Assembly: GCA_030625925.1 (NCBI GenBank)
Contig: DAOUPY010000024.1
Coordinates: 1-10,587 of the forward strand
DNA length: 10,587 nt
Direction: 5' to 3'
Source: Fusobacteriaceae bacterium
GTDB lineage: Bacteria; Fusobacteriota; Fusobacteriia; Fusobacteriales; Fusobacteriaceae
Positions 1 through 7,152 of the stretch are shown here, piece by piece. A program made the position numbers and the translations under genes. The notes under the pieces are model-generated. The model ran no database searches, was not told the DNA's origin, and saw only the letters and a program-made list of their open reading frames with translations. How positions within the stretch are numbered: position 1 is the stretch's first letter; every line of letters begins with the position of its first letter.

Positions 1-631
1 CTACTAATTTGATCAACTCTTTATTTCCATTTGCGTCCTTTAGGCTTTTCTCAATAAGAGGTTTTGCCTCCTCATAGGTTTTACCTAAATACTCGCTGTA
101 TCTATCTTTTTCATATTGAGATATTTTCTCTTCTTCTGAAATTTTAGTCTTTTCAACTATCTTATCTCTGGTTTTTTCCACTAAGATAGAATCTCTAATC
201 GACGTTTCAAAAGTTTTTTTAGTGTATCCTTGTGCACTTAACATCCTTTTAAACTGTTCTTTATTTGGAATCTGTGCTTCTATAGCACTGATTTTCACCT
301 TTACTTCTGAACTACTTACCTTAACTTTAAGATCATCTCCAATTTCTTTCAAAATTTCATTAGTTAAGATATTCTCTACCGCTAATATTTTAGCTTCTTC
401 CCTGTCTATAGGAGTTGTAAAGTATTGACTATATTGATTACTGATATTATTGATTCCTCTCTCTAACTCAGGAATTGCTATCTTATTCCCATTTAATTTA
501 AAGGCATAGTGTTTATTTTTTAATCCCATGTTGATATTACTCACTATTACAGTTAGCATAGAGATGAAAAAACCTATTGTAATCATCCAAATTACAGGTT
601 TCATCTTTTTTCTTAAATTTCTGATTGCCAT
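1..631 (-). CDS. SurA/PpiD-like membrane-anchored periplasmic chaperone (3' part beyond window)
   Basis: The first 210 residues of a gene that runs off the left edge; the frame is open throughout. It begins MAIRNLRKKMKP, a basic stretch, followed by one hydrophobic segment (about residues 12-31) that looks like an uncleaved N-terminal anchor, so the rest would face the periplasm. Residues about 40-190 resemble the SurA N-terminal chaperone domain: the 'KLNGNKIAIPELERGIN' strand-helix entry, then helices rich in Lys and Glu (for example IPNKEQFKRMLSAQGYTKK). That layout matches PpiD/PrsA-type folding factors; the peptidyl-prolyl isomerase domain, if present, would lie outside the window. The ATG at 629-631 is preceded by a GGGGG-containing ribosome site at 639-643. 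It starts 27 nt after the stop of the upstream regulator gene, so the two are probably co-transcribed. The family assignment is inferred from topology and sequence flavour; isomerase activity cannot be judged. Confidence 0.75.
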   Translation of the reverse strand, partial: MAIRNLRKKMKPVIWMITIGFFISMLTVIVSNINMGLKNKHYAFKLNGNKIAIPELERGINNISNQYSQYFTTPIDREEAKILAVENILTNEILKEIGDDLKVKVSSSEVKVKISAIEAQIPNKEQFKRMLSAQGYTKKTFETSIRDSILVEKTRDKIVEKTKISEEEKISQYEKDRYSEYLGKTYEEAKPLIEKSLKDANGNKELIKLV

Positions 632-658
632 TATATTTCCCCCACTTCTTTTTTAGTA

Positions 659-2047
659 CTATCCTTTTTGATCTAATTTATATCTTCTAATTTTTTCATA
701 TAACGTAGTTCTACCTATCCCTAGTAATTTTGCTGTTTCCTGCTTATTCCATCTAGTTTTTTGTAAGGCTGTAGCTATTACTACTTTCTCAACATCTGCT
801 AAGTTATAAAGTTCCTTCTCTAAAATTTCTTTTAGTGGTCCTAATCCAATTATTGTTTTATTTTCAAGTGTATCTGATTTCATTTTGATCTCCAATGGAA
901 GATCCTCTACCCCAATTACTCTATCTGTTGATAGTATAATCATTCTTTCTATTATATTTTTTAATTCTCTGATATTTCCAGGGTATGAATATTCCATAAG
1001 ATATTTCATTGTGTCACTTGATATAATAGGCATTTCTCTATGGATGTCTACAACTATCTTATTTAAAAAATAGTTAGCTAATAGAGGAATGTCATCTTTT
1101 CTCTCTCTAAGTGGTGCCATTTCTATTGGAAAAGCTGTTAATCTATGGTATAGATCGCTTCTAAATTTCCCACTTTCAACCTCTGATTTAAGGTTTTTAT
1201 TTGTAGAAACAATAAATCTAATATCTACTCTCTTAGTTTTATTTCCTCCTACCCTTCTAAATTCACCGTATTCTATTACTCTAAGTAATTTTGCTTGAGC
1301 CTTAATGTCTAAACCTGTAATTTCATCTAAGAATACAGTCCCTCCATCAGCTTCCTCTAAGATTCCTACCTTAGCAGAACCTGCTCCAGGGAAAACATCT
1401 CTTTCGTATCCAAATAATTCAGATTCTATTATATCAGATGACATTGATGCACAATTTATTACCATAAAACTTTTCTTTCTTCTATCAGATTTTTTATAGA
1501 TTTCTGCCGCTATCAGTTCTTTTCCTACACCATTTTCTCCACTAACAAGAACAGTTAGGTCACTTTCTGCTATCTTATCTATTAAGTTTTTAATCTCTTT
1601 AATCTTAGTACTTTGTCCTACAATTTCTTTAACTTCCTCTGTATCAGACAGCTTTTTCTCTAACTTTCTCTTTTCCTTCAATACAGATAAACTTTGTAAA
1701 GCTGGAAAGATTAATTTATTAAATTCCTTTATGCATAAAGGTTTTAATAGATAGTTATATATGTCAGCACCTCTTAGGTCTTTTAATACTTCATCCGTTT
1801 CTTCCTCAATTAATCCTACTACCACAAAATCTTTTCCTATACCATTTAATTTTCTTCTTACCTCTGTGAAGGTAAACCACGTCATATTTTGATCTAATAA
1901 AATAATATCAAAATCACTTTCCCTCAACATATCTAATCCATCTAAAAAATTATTAAAAGTAATTACTTCATATTCCCCTAACAATTCTTTTCTTATCTGC
2001 TTCAAAATTTCTTTTCTTTCAGAAATTGCTAAAATTGATTTTTTCAC
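659..2047 (-). CDS. NtrC-family AAA+ response regulator with degenerate receiver and GAFTGA motif
   Basis: A 462-residue three-domain regulator (numbered from the GTG start). Receiver, about 1-115: the phospho-acceptor Asp is D52 (IILLDQ) and the conserved Lys is K102 (LLKPL), but the usual acidic pair is Ser-Glu (ILAISERK) and the usual Thr/Ser after strand 4 is Gly (VVVGL). AAA+ domain, about 143-385: Walker A GENGVGKE (170-177), Walker B GGTVFLDE (235-242), sensor I STN, arginine-finger region FRSDLYHRL and sensor II YPGNIREL. The sigma-54 contact loop reads DVFPGA (217-222) instead of GAFTGA. The C-terminal Fis-type helix-turn-helix is NKQETAKLLGIGRTTLYEKI (434-453). The open frame extends 18 codons further upstream to a TTG, but the GTG at 2045-2047 has an AGGAGGA site 5 nt before it and aligns with normal receiver N-termini. 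It lies 27 nt upstream of the SurA/PpiD-like gene. ATPase activity looks intact; whether it works with sigma-54 is doubtful. Confidence 0.9.
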   Translation of the reverse strand: MKKSILAISERKEILKQIRKELLGEYEVITFNNFLDGLDMLRESDFDIILLDQNMTWFTFTEVRRKLNGIGKDFVVVGLIEEETDEVLKDLRGADIYNYLLKPLCIKEFNKLIFPALQSLSVLKEKRKLEKKLSDTEEVKEIVGQSTKIKEIKNLIDKIAESDLTVLVSGENGVGKELIAAEIYKKSDRRKKSFMVINCASMSSDIIESELFGYERDVFPGAGSAKVGILEEADGGTVFLDEITGLDIKAQAKLLRVIEYGEFRRVGGNKTKRVDIRFIVSTNKNLKSEVESGKFRSDLYHRLTAFPIEMAPLRERKDDIPLLANYFLNKIVVDIHREMPIISSDTMKYLMEYSYPGNIRELKNIIERMIILSTDRVIGVEDLPLEIKMKSDTLENKTIIGLGPLKEILEKELYNLADVEKVVIATALQKTRWNKQETAKLLGIGRTTLYEKIRRYKLDQKG

Positions 2048-2052
2048 AAAAC

Positions 2053-2059
2053 TCCTCCT
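2053..2059 (-). promoter_or_regulatory. Shine-Dalgarno site fixing the GTG start of the AAA+ regulator
   Basis: Minus-strand AGGAGGA ends 5 nt before GTG (2045-2047). The longer TTG-initiated frame (from 2101) would translate through this site and overlaps the -10 element, so the GTG is preferred. Confidence 0.8.
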
Positions 2060-2086
2060 ACTATTATTGATTTTTTTCATCACTGT

Positions 2087-2115
2087 ATTATAATCAATCA
2101 AGTGTCAAATTTCAA
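2087..2115 (-). promoter_or_regulatory. Sigma-70-type promoter of the AAA+ regulator gene
   Basis: On the minus strand, -35 TTGAAA (2110-2115) and a perfect -10 TATAAT (2087-2092) are separated by exactly 17 nt. The expected transcript start is near 2080, giving a leader of about 33 nt that contains the AGGAGGA site before GTG 2047. The regulator/chaperone pair thus appears to have a housekeeping promoter rather than a sigma-54 one. Confidence 0.75.
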
Positions 2116-2250
2116 GACTTTTTTGTTTTATTTTGTTTTTTTTGAAACAGATTTCCAATTTCATTACACAAAGGTACAAAAAATCACGTTTTCATATTAA
2201 TTTTTTTTAATTTTTTTCTCATATCTATACTATAAACTAAATTTAAAATC

Positions 2251-2285
2251 CCTAAAATTTGAAATGAGGGCGATAAACACCCTCA
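2251..2285 (-). terminator. Intrinsic terminator of the efflux operon
   Basis: Starting 6 nt after the stop of the PII-like gene, the minus strand has an 8-bp stem (TGAGGGTG / CGCCCTCA, one U-G wobble) with loop TTTAT, followed by TTTCAAATTTT. The U-tract is interrupted, so efficiency may be moderate. Its position between the efflux cluster and the next gene's promoter supports the call. Confidence 0.65.
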
Positions 2286-2291
2286 CTTTAT

Positions 2292-2606
2292 CTAAACATT
2301 AATATATTCCAACGCTCTTACTGAGATATCAAAAGTTATATTATACTCCAAACGCTCTTTTAAACTTGCAAATTTTTCTACCAGTTCGTAACACCTTTCC
2401 TTTTCTGCTATAACCAGCAAGACTTCATCTTCTCCGGGCCAAACATGGGTGTTGAGATGTTTTATTCCTTTTTGCCACGATACCTTCAGTTTTGGAATGA
2501 TAGCATATTTTATAACATCGCTATTTTTTAGTTCTTCCAATATTGTCTCTTCCAAAGATCCATCAAACAATACTCTGAGTTCTTTATATTGTCCCTTAAG
2601 TTCCAT
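2292..2606 (-). CDS. Small PII-like protein, PG0541-family transporter-associated
   Basis: A 104-residue soluble protein without signal peptide or membrane segment. The predicted order beta (about 8-14), alpha (17-28), beta (32-43), beta (60-68), alpha (70-82), beta (87-97) is the ferredoxin-like layout of PII-type regulators. A conserved-looking patch, KHLNTHVWPGED (49-60), lies between the two central strands and carries His50, His54 and Trp56. I recall this patch as typical of the PG0541 family, encoded next to TolC-MFP-RND genes in Porphyromonas and others; the same gene order is present here. Its biochemical role is not known to me; regulation or ligand sensing for the pump is an inference. 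The start is the ATG at 2604-2606, with GGGGAGGA 4 nt upstream; a longer frame from a TTG at 2645 has no such support. It lies 381 nt after the RND stop, unlike the tight MFP-RND junction, so it may also have its own control. A terminator follows. Confidence 0.75.
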   Translation of the reverse strand: MELKGQYKELRVLFDGSLEETILEELKNSDVIKYAIIPKLKVSWQKGIKHLNTHVWPGEDEVLLVIAEKERCYELVEKFASLKERLEYNITFDISVRALEYINV

Positions 2607-2610
2607 AAAA

Positions 2611-2618
2611 TCCTCCCC
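2611..2618 (-). promoter_or_regulatory. Shine-Dalgarno site fixing the start of the PII-like gene
   Basis: Minus-strand GGGGAGGA lies 4 nt before the ATG at 2604-2606. The 13-codon extension upstream would consist largely of this purine-rich ribosome site read as protein (ERGEGED), which argues against it. Confidence 0.75.
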
Positions 2619-2830
2619 TTCTCCTCTCTCTACTTCATTCACCAATTTACATCAATAAATTATTTTTTTTACACAGATTTAAACAGGTTTACATTAATTC
2701 TAGTTTGTAGAATCAATTTTAACATTTGTGAAACTTCCCCTCCTTTTAATGGATTTTCACGATTATTCAAATTAGCTTTCTAATTAAAAGCTAATCATGA
2801 AATGTGATACCGGTCACCAAAGTTAGGATC

Positions 2831-2870
2831 TAAGAGAAAGACAGCTTCGCTGTCTTTCTCTTAATTTTTT
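2831..2870 (+). terminator. Strong hairpin plus T-tract, oriented against the surrounding genes
   Basis: A perfect 15-bp inverted repeat (2831-2845 with 2849-2863, three-base loop TTC) is followed on the plus strand by ATTTTTT (2864-2870), a textbook intrinsic terminator. On the minus strand, the direction of all neighbouring genes, the hairpin is followed by GATCC, so it would not terminate the operon in the usual way; there it could act as a transcript-end stabiliser or a pause site. Confidence 0.6.
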
Positions 2871-2936
2871 GTTGAAATTTAATATTCATATATTCTCTGT
2901 GTATGCATAGCATCCACGTTCTATTTCTTCTTGCCA

Positions 2937-2963
2937 TTAGCGTAATTCGCGGTTAGTTTTTTT
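2937..2963. repeat. Degenerate intergenic repeat, copy 1 (after RND gene)
   Basis: A 27-nt segment containing AATTCGCGGTTAG followed by a T-run. It matches 7323-7349 at 21 of 27 positions, and five of the six differences are transitions. Both copies lie at the 3' end of a gene of the efflux cluster. Confidence 0.45.
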
Positions 2964-2987
2964 TAGTTACGTATTACGAGTAACTAG

Positions 2988-5900
2988 CTATTTTTTAAAT
3001 TTAGCTTTTACTCTGTCCACGCCATTTTCCACCAATTCATATAGAACTGGTATTATTACCAAGGTTAATAGTGTCGAAATCATCAATCCAAAGATTACAG
3101 CTATAGCCATACTCTGATACATCTCAGATCCCTGACCTAGTCCTAATGCTAATGGTGTCATTCCTAACATCGTTGTTAGGGTTGTCATAAGAATCGGTCT
3201 CAATCTTGTTCTACCAGCTTCTAAGACCGCTGTTCTTCTGTCACTTCCCCTTGCAATCAATAATTTTATATAGTCTATAAGTACCAAGGCATTATTAACT
3301 ACTATACCAGCTAACATGATAATTCCTACCATTACCATTACATTAAATTCCTTGCCTGTGATCATCAGACCTGCGTATACCCCCATTATAGATAGCGGTA
3401 CAGATCCCATAATTATAAATGGTAATACCAAGGATTCAAATTGAGAAGCTAATATTACGAAGATTAAGAATATCGCAATAAACATAGAATTTTTCAGCTG
3501 TACCATCATCTCACTGGTTCTTTGATTGTCTCCACCAAATCTATAAGCTACACTATTAGGCACTCCTAGTTCCTTTATTTTTTCTGTAATCAATGTTTCC
3601 ACTGTTTTACTGTTATTTCCGCCCCTTAGGTTGGCACTCAAGGTTACCTTTCTTATTCTATTTAATTTTTCTTTTTCTGCTGGTCCCTCGACTACCTCTA
3701 TGTGGGCAACATCGGAAACTTGGATAATATCTCCTGAATCTAATTTCAATTTACTTGTCATCAACTTAGACAATGATTTTCTATATTCATCAGGCATCAT
3801 TACATTTACCTCTATCTCCTCTAAATCTGTTTTAAGGTCAATAGGATTAGATCCTAATACTTGATAAAATATTACCTTATTAATATCTGCTGGTCTTATA
3901 CCATAGTATCTAGCTTTTTCTCTGTCTATTACTATCCTAGCTTCTGGACTTCCTCCGGTCAAACTACTCTTAAAGTCTCCTATTTCCGGCATATTTTTCA
4001 TCTCTGCAAAGACTAAATCAGCAAAATTATCCAATTGTCTTGCATTATCCGATGTAAGGTCTAATTCTATATCCCTTCCACCGCTATCAGGTCCCTTAGC
4101 ATATCCATCGGCTACATTTAAATCTACATCAGGGATTCCTTTTAATTTTTCCCTTATGATATCCGTTATCTCAAATACCGATCTATCTCTATCTTTTCTT
4201 AGATCTAACTTTACATTGATAGAAAATCCATCATTCTCTACTGAGGTTTCTATATTTTTCGTATATTTATCAGCCTCTAATATTTTTTCTACCCTTCTAG
4301 TGATAGAATCAACTTTATCTAGTGTAACTCCTGGTGGTGTTTCTCCTGTTACTACATATACATTGTCATCTGTTGCAGGTATAAATCCTCCTCCAACTAT
4401 CTTTATACCTGGTATTACTATGGCAAAAAACATTATTATTACTACCAACAAGGTCTTAAATTTATGTTTTAATGTCAATGATAATAATTTTACATATCTC
4501 TTTTTTATAAAGATAAGAAATTTTCCATCCTGGACTTCCACTACCTTTTCCTTCAATATTTTATTAGCTATCATAGGCACAAAGGTCATGGCAACTAATA
4601 GTGAAGCCAGCAATGAGAATGTTACAGCCCATGACATCCCCCAAAATACTTCCTTAGCCAATCCTTCGGTCATTACTATTGGTAAAAATACTGCAACAGT
4701 AGTAGCTGTAGAAGCCACTATCGGTACCAGCATCTCAGAAGCTCCATCTCTGGCAGATTCAAATTTTGGTTTTTTCAATTCTGTCATGTGTCTATAGATA
4801 TTATCTAGAACTACTACTCCATTATCTACCAGCATTCCTACCCCTAAGGATAATCCCATTAGAGATATTATATTGAGTCCTACTCCTATACTGTTTAATA
4901 GAAAAAATGCTCCTACAATAGATAGGGGAATTGCCATGGCTATGATAATCGTAGCTCTGACATCTTTTAAAAATAAAAATAATACTATTGAAGCAAGGAT
5001 CAGCCCTGCTATGGCACTATTTTTTACATTGTTTATAGAGTTAGATATATCTATAGATGTATCATAGGATACACTTAATTTCACATCTGCTGGTAATGTC
5101 TGTTCTAAAGATTCAATAGCTTCTTTTACTCCATCTGAGATCGATACAGAGTTTCCATCTGTAGATTTTTCTACCGATATAGAGATCGAAGGAGTACCAT
5201 TCATCCTGTTGTAACTCTCCACATCTTTATTTCCTAACTTTACATCCGCTACATCTTTAAGATACAGCGCCTTACCATCTTCATTACTAATTACTATATT
5301 TTGTACCTCTTCTACAGTTTTTAATTCTGACATTACCTTAATAAGATATCTTTTCCCACCCTCGTCTACAGTTCCAGCTGGAATATTCGTACTAGATTGT
5401 CCTATTATGTCATATAGGTCGTCGATATTCATTCCATAAGATTCTATCTTATTTGGATCGACCTCTACCTTTACTTCTTTTTCATATCCACCATAAACCT
5501 CTACATTTCCAACTCCTAAAATCTGTTGAAATCTAGGTTTAATTCTATTTTCTGCCAAACTTTTAGCTGAAATTAAATCTTCAGCTGAGACTGTAATAGC
5601 GATTACCGTTTCTCCCCCTGGTTGAATTTTTTTTACTATGGGAGTATCTATATCCGAAGGCAGATCATTCCTGATATTATTTAATTCTGTCTGTACATCG
5701 GTTACTTTCTTATCTGTATCTGTTCCATAATCAAATTCTAATACAACGAAGGATGAATTTTCCGATGAAGTTGAATTCATCTCTTTTATCCCCTCTATAT
5801 TAGGCATAACTTCCTCTATTTTCCTGGTCACCAAACTATCCATATCCTCTGGAGTAGCTCCAATCCAAGTAGTCTGGATCATTACTACAGGAACATTCAT

Positions 5901-6017
5901 ATTGGGCATCAGGTCTACCGGCATATTTTTTAACCCTAGTATACCCATTCCTACCATGGTTATCATAAGCATGATAACCGAAACAGGCCTTTTTATTGCA
6001 ATTGATGATATAGCCAT
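2988..6017 (-). CDS. RND-family efflux permease (AcrB/HAE1-like)
   Basis: A 1009-residue inner-membrane pump, close to the usual family length. It would export substrates through the periplasm to the TolC-like channel. It has the RND layout: TM1 (about 11-30) after MAISSIAIKRPV, a large periplasmic loop (about 31-330), TM2-TM6 (about 335-485), TM7 (about 522-540), a second large loop (about 541-840) and TM8-TM12 (about 845-995). TM4 reads GVGMLVDNGVVVLDN: D398 is present, but the second Asp of the AcrB pair (D407/D408) is Asn399. In TM10, GIVVNNALVLIDY has Asn908 where AcrB has Lys940. The conserved RLRPILMT follows (938-945). This relay variant is, as far as I recall, common in non-proteobacterial RND pumps, so it is probably active. 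The start ATG has AGGAGGA 5 nt upstream, and that site contains part of the MFP stop codon, implying coupled translation. The substrate cannot be read from sequence. Confidence 0.95.
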   Translation of the reverse strand: MAISSIAIKRPVSVIMLMITMVGMGILGLKNMPVDLMPNMNVPVVMIQTTWIGATPEDMDSLVTRKIEEVMPNIEGIKEMNSTSSENSSFVVLEFDYGTDTDKKVTDVQTELNNIRNDLPSDIDTPIVKKIQPGGETVIAITVSAEDLISAKSLAENRIKPRFQQILGVGNVEVYGGYEKEVKVEVDPNKIESYGMNIDDLYDIIGQSSTNIPAGTVDEGGKRYLIKVMSELKTVEEVQNIVISNEDGKALYLKDVADVKLGNKDVESYNRMNGTPSISISVEKSTDGNSVSISDGVKEAIESLEQTLPADVKLSVSYDTSIDISNSINNVKNSAIAGLILASIVLFLFLKDVRATIIIAMAIPLSIVGAFFLLNSIGVGLNIISLMGLSLGVGMLVDNGVVVLDNIYRHMTELKKPKFESARDGASEMLVPIVASTATTVAVFLPIVMTEGLAKEVFWGMSWAVTFSLLASLLVAMTFVPMIANKILKEKVVEVQDGKFLIFIKKRYVKLLSLTLKHKFKTLLVVIIMFFAIVIPGIKIVGGGFIPATDDNVYVVTGETPPGVTLDKVDSITRRVEKILEADKYTKNIETSVENDGFSINVKLDLRKDRDRSVFEITDIIREKLKGIPDVDLNVADGYAKGPDSGGRDIELDLTSDNARQLDNFADLVFAEMKNMPEIGDFKSSLTGGSPEARIVIDREKARYYGIRPADINKVIFYQVLGSNPIDLKTDLEEIEVNVMMPDEYRKSLSKLMTSKLKLDSGDIIQVSDVAHIEVVEGPAEKEKLNRIRKVTLSANLRGGNNSKTVETLITEKIKELGVPNSVAYRFGGDNQRTSEMMVQLKNSMFIAIFLIFVILASQFESLVLPFIIMGSVPLSIMGVYAGLMITGKEFNVMVMVGIIMLAGIVVNNALVLIDYIKLLIARGSDRRTAVLEAGRTRLRPILMTTLTTMLGMTPLALGLGQGSEMYQSMAIAVIFGLMISTLLTLVIIPVLYELVENGVDRVKAKFKK

Positions 6018-6022
6018 TTTCG

Positions 6023-6030
6023 TCCTCCTA
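6023..6030 (-). promoter_or_regulatory. MFP stop codon overlapping the RND Shine-Dalgarno site
   Basis: The minus strand reads TAGGAGGA: the TAG (6028-6030) ends the MFP gene and its last two bases begin the AGGAGGA ribosome site of the RND gene, 5 nt before its ATG. This arrangement favours translational coupling of adaptor and pump. Confidence 0.85.
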
Positions 6031-7152
6031 ATTCTCTTCCTTTATATAATCTCCATCATTCAGAGAGTATTGTCCTACTACTACTACCTTATTTGACTCT
6101 TTTAAATCCGAGCTTATTACCTCACAATTTTCTCCATCGGAAATACCTAAGTTTACCCTTATCTTTCTAGCTACTAACATTTCTTTCGTTTCTTCAACTC
6201 CATCTTTTTCCTTCTCGATACTTTCCTTATTCGCCACAAATATATACGAATATAATTCCTCAATAATTATAGCTTTTTTAGGGACTAATATCCCTTCTTT
6301 TTTCCCAGTATATAGTTCTACCCTTGCAAACATCCCCTGCTTATATTTAGAATCTTTGTTCTCCAACTTGATCTTTACTTCAAATTTTCTAGTAGAGGGA
6401 TTGGCTATTGGATTGATCTCATACAGCGACCCCTTCACAGGTTCTAAAGAGTTTTCCACATAGATATTGGCTGTTGCACCTGTCTTTAGTCCAATTACGT
6501 CTGAAGACGATACCCCGCTTAAAATTCTTAAATTGTCATTATCCACTACCTTAAACAGAGGCAGTTCTTTCTCTATTTTTTGATATAATTTTAAGTCTAA
6601 GTCCGCTATTGTTCCATTTATTTTTGCTTTTACAGTCAGATCATTATAATCTTTTTTGTTTGTTAAAAGTGCTGCCTCAGCAGACCTGTATGCCCCTTCA
6701 CTAGAAGCTAATTTATTCTTAACATCTAAAAACTCCTCCTCTGAAATTAATTTTTCATTATAAAGAATTTCGTATTTATCATAGGTAGTTTTCTGCGTAT
6801 TATAGTCTGCCTTTGATGATATCACTCTCGCTTTAGAGTCTAAGTATGCCGATTTTACATCTTGATTTTCCAGTAGTAAGACTACATCTCCTACTTTTAC
6901 TTTATCTCCATTTTTATAATTTATTTTTATAACATCTACCCTGGTTTTAGTAATTTCTTCCATCTCATTTGTAGAATCTAAAGACCCGGATGATACTGCT
7001 ACTTTATTTATCTCGCTTAAATCAGCATCCATTACCTCTACATTTTTATAATTTATCTCTTCCCTTCCCTTAATAACGTCCTCTTTTTTCCCGCAAGCTA
7101 CTACACTCAATGCTACAAGTAATATCGCCATCTGCTTCATTATTTTATTCAT
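6028..7152 (-). CDS. Efflux RND periplasmic adaptor (membrane-fusion lipoprotein)
   Basis: A 374-residue adaptor linking the RND pump to the TolC-like channel. The N-terminus MNKIMKQMAILLVALSVVAC is a lipoprotein signal with a lipobox ending at Cys20, so the mature protein would be lipid-anchored in the membrane facing the periplasm. Domain order is typical of the AcrA/HlyD type: first lipoyl half (about 73-95, INYKNGDKVKVGD), alpha-helical hairpin (about 96-172, rich in Lys, Glu, Ser), second lipoyl half (about 174-200), beta-barrel (about 205-282) and membrane-proximal domain (about 285-372, LVPKKAIIIEE). The chosen ATG (7150-7152) follows a GGGAGGA site and places the signal peptide at the true N-terminus; the open frame continues 17 codons further to 7203, but that extension (HWEDR next to the signal) would spoil it. 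It lies 195 nt after the TolC stop and overlaps the RND ribosome site. Confidence 0.93.
   Translation of the reverse strand: MNKIMKQMAILLVALSVVACGKKEDVIKGREEINYKNVEVMDADLSEINKVAVSSGSLDSTNEMEEITKTRVDVIKINYKNGDKVKVGDVVLLLENQDVKSAYLDSKARVISSKADYNTQKTTYDKYEILYNEKLISEEEFLDVKNKLASSEGAYRSAEAALLTNKKDYNDLTVKAKINGTIADLDLKLYQKIEKELPLFKVVDNDNLRILSGVSSSDVIGLKTGATANIYVENSLEPVKGSLYEINPIANPSTRKFEVKIKLENKDSKYKQGMFARVELYTGKKEGILVPKKAIIIEELYSYIFVANKESIEKEKDGVEETKEMLVARKIRVNLGISDGENCEVISSDLKESNKVVVVGQYSLNDGDYIKEEN

Larger units (their letters stand above)
2607..2987. other. 381-nt spacer between RND and PII-like genes
   Basis: No gene of normal size. From right to left it holds: a 7-bp inverted repeat directly after the RND stop (2964-2986, TAGTTAC/GTAACTA, 9-nt loop); a degenerate repeat copy (2937-2963); a 15-bp hairpin with a T-tract on the plus side (2831-2870); a 9-bp inverted repeat ATTAGCTTT/AAAGCTAAT (2771-2795); and a strong purine-rich SD-like site (2737-2744) before an 18-codon frame. 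I could not place a convincing promoter on either strand. Confidence 0.6.

Noticed and set aside
222..428. 68-residue plus-strand open frame
   Set aside because: Antisense to the SurA/PpiD-like gene, whose own frame is coherent; no recognisable protein features.
2103..2108. Perfect TTGACA as -35 of the AAA+ regulator promoter
   Set aside because: Only 10 nt from the TATAAT; the TTGAAA at 2110-2115 gives the correct 17-nt spacing instead.
2589..2783. 64-residue plus-strand open frame overlapping the PII-like gene and its upstream spacer
   Set aside because: Phe/Ile-rich reversed AT sequence without ribosome site; it ends before the plus-strand hairpin but shows no protein character.
4156..4797. 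213-residue plus-strand open frame
   Set aside because: Lies entirely antisense to the RND permease; the composition is that of a reversed membrane-protein gene (Ser/Thr/Ile-rich, no domain), and there is no separate ribosome site or promoter.
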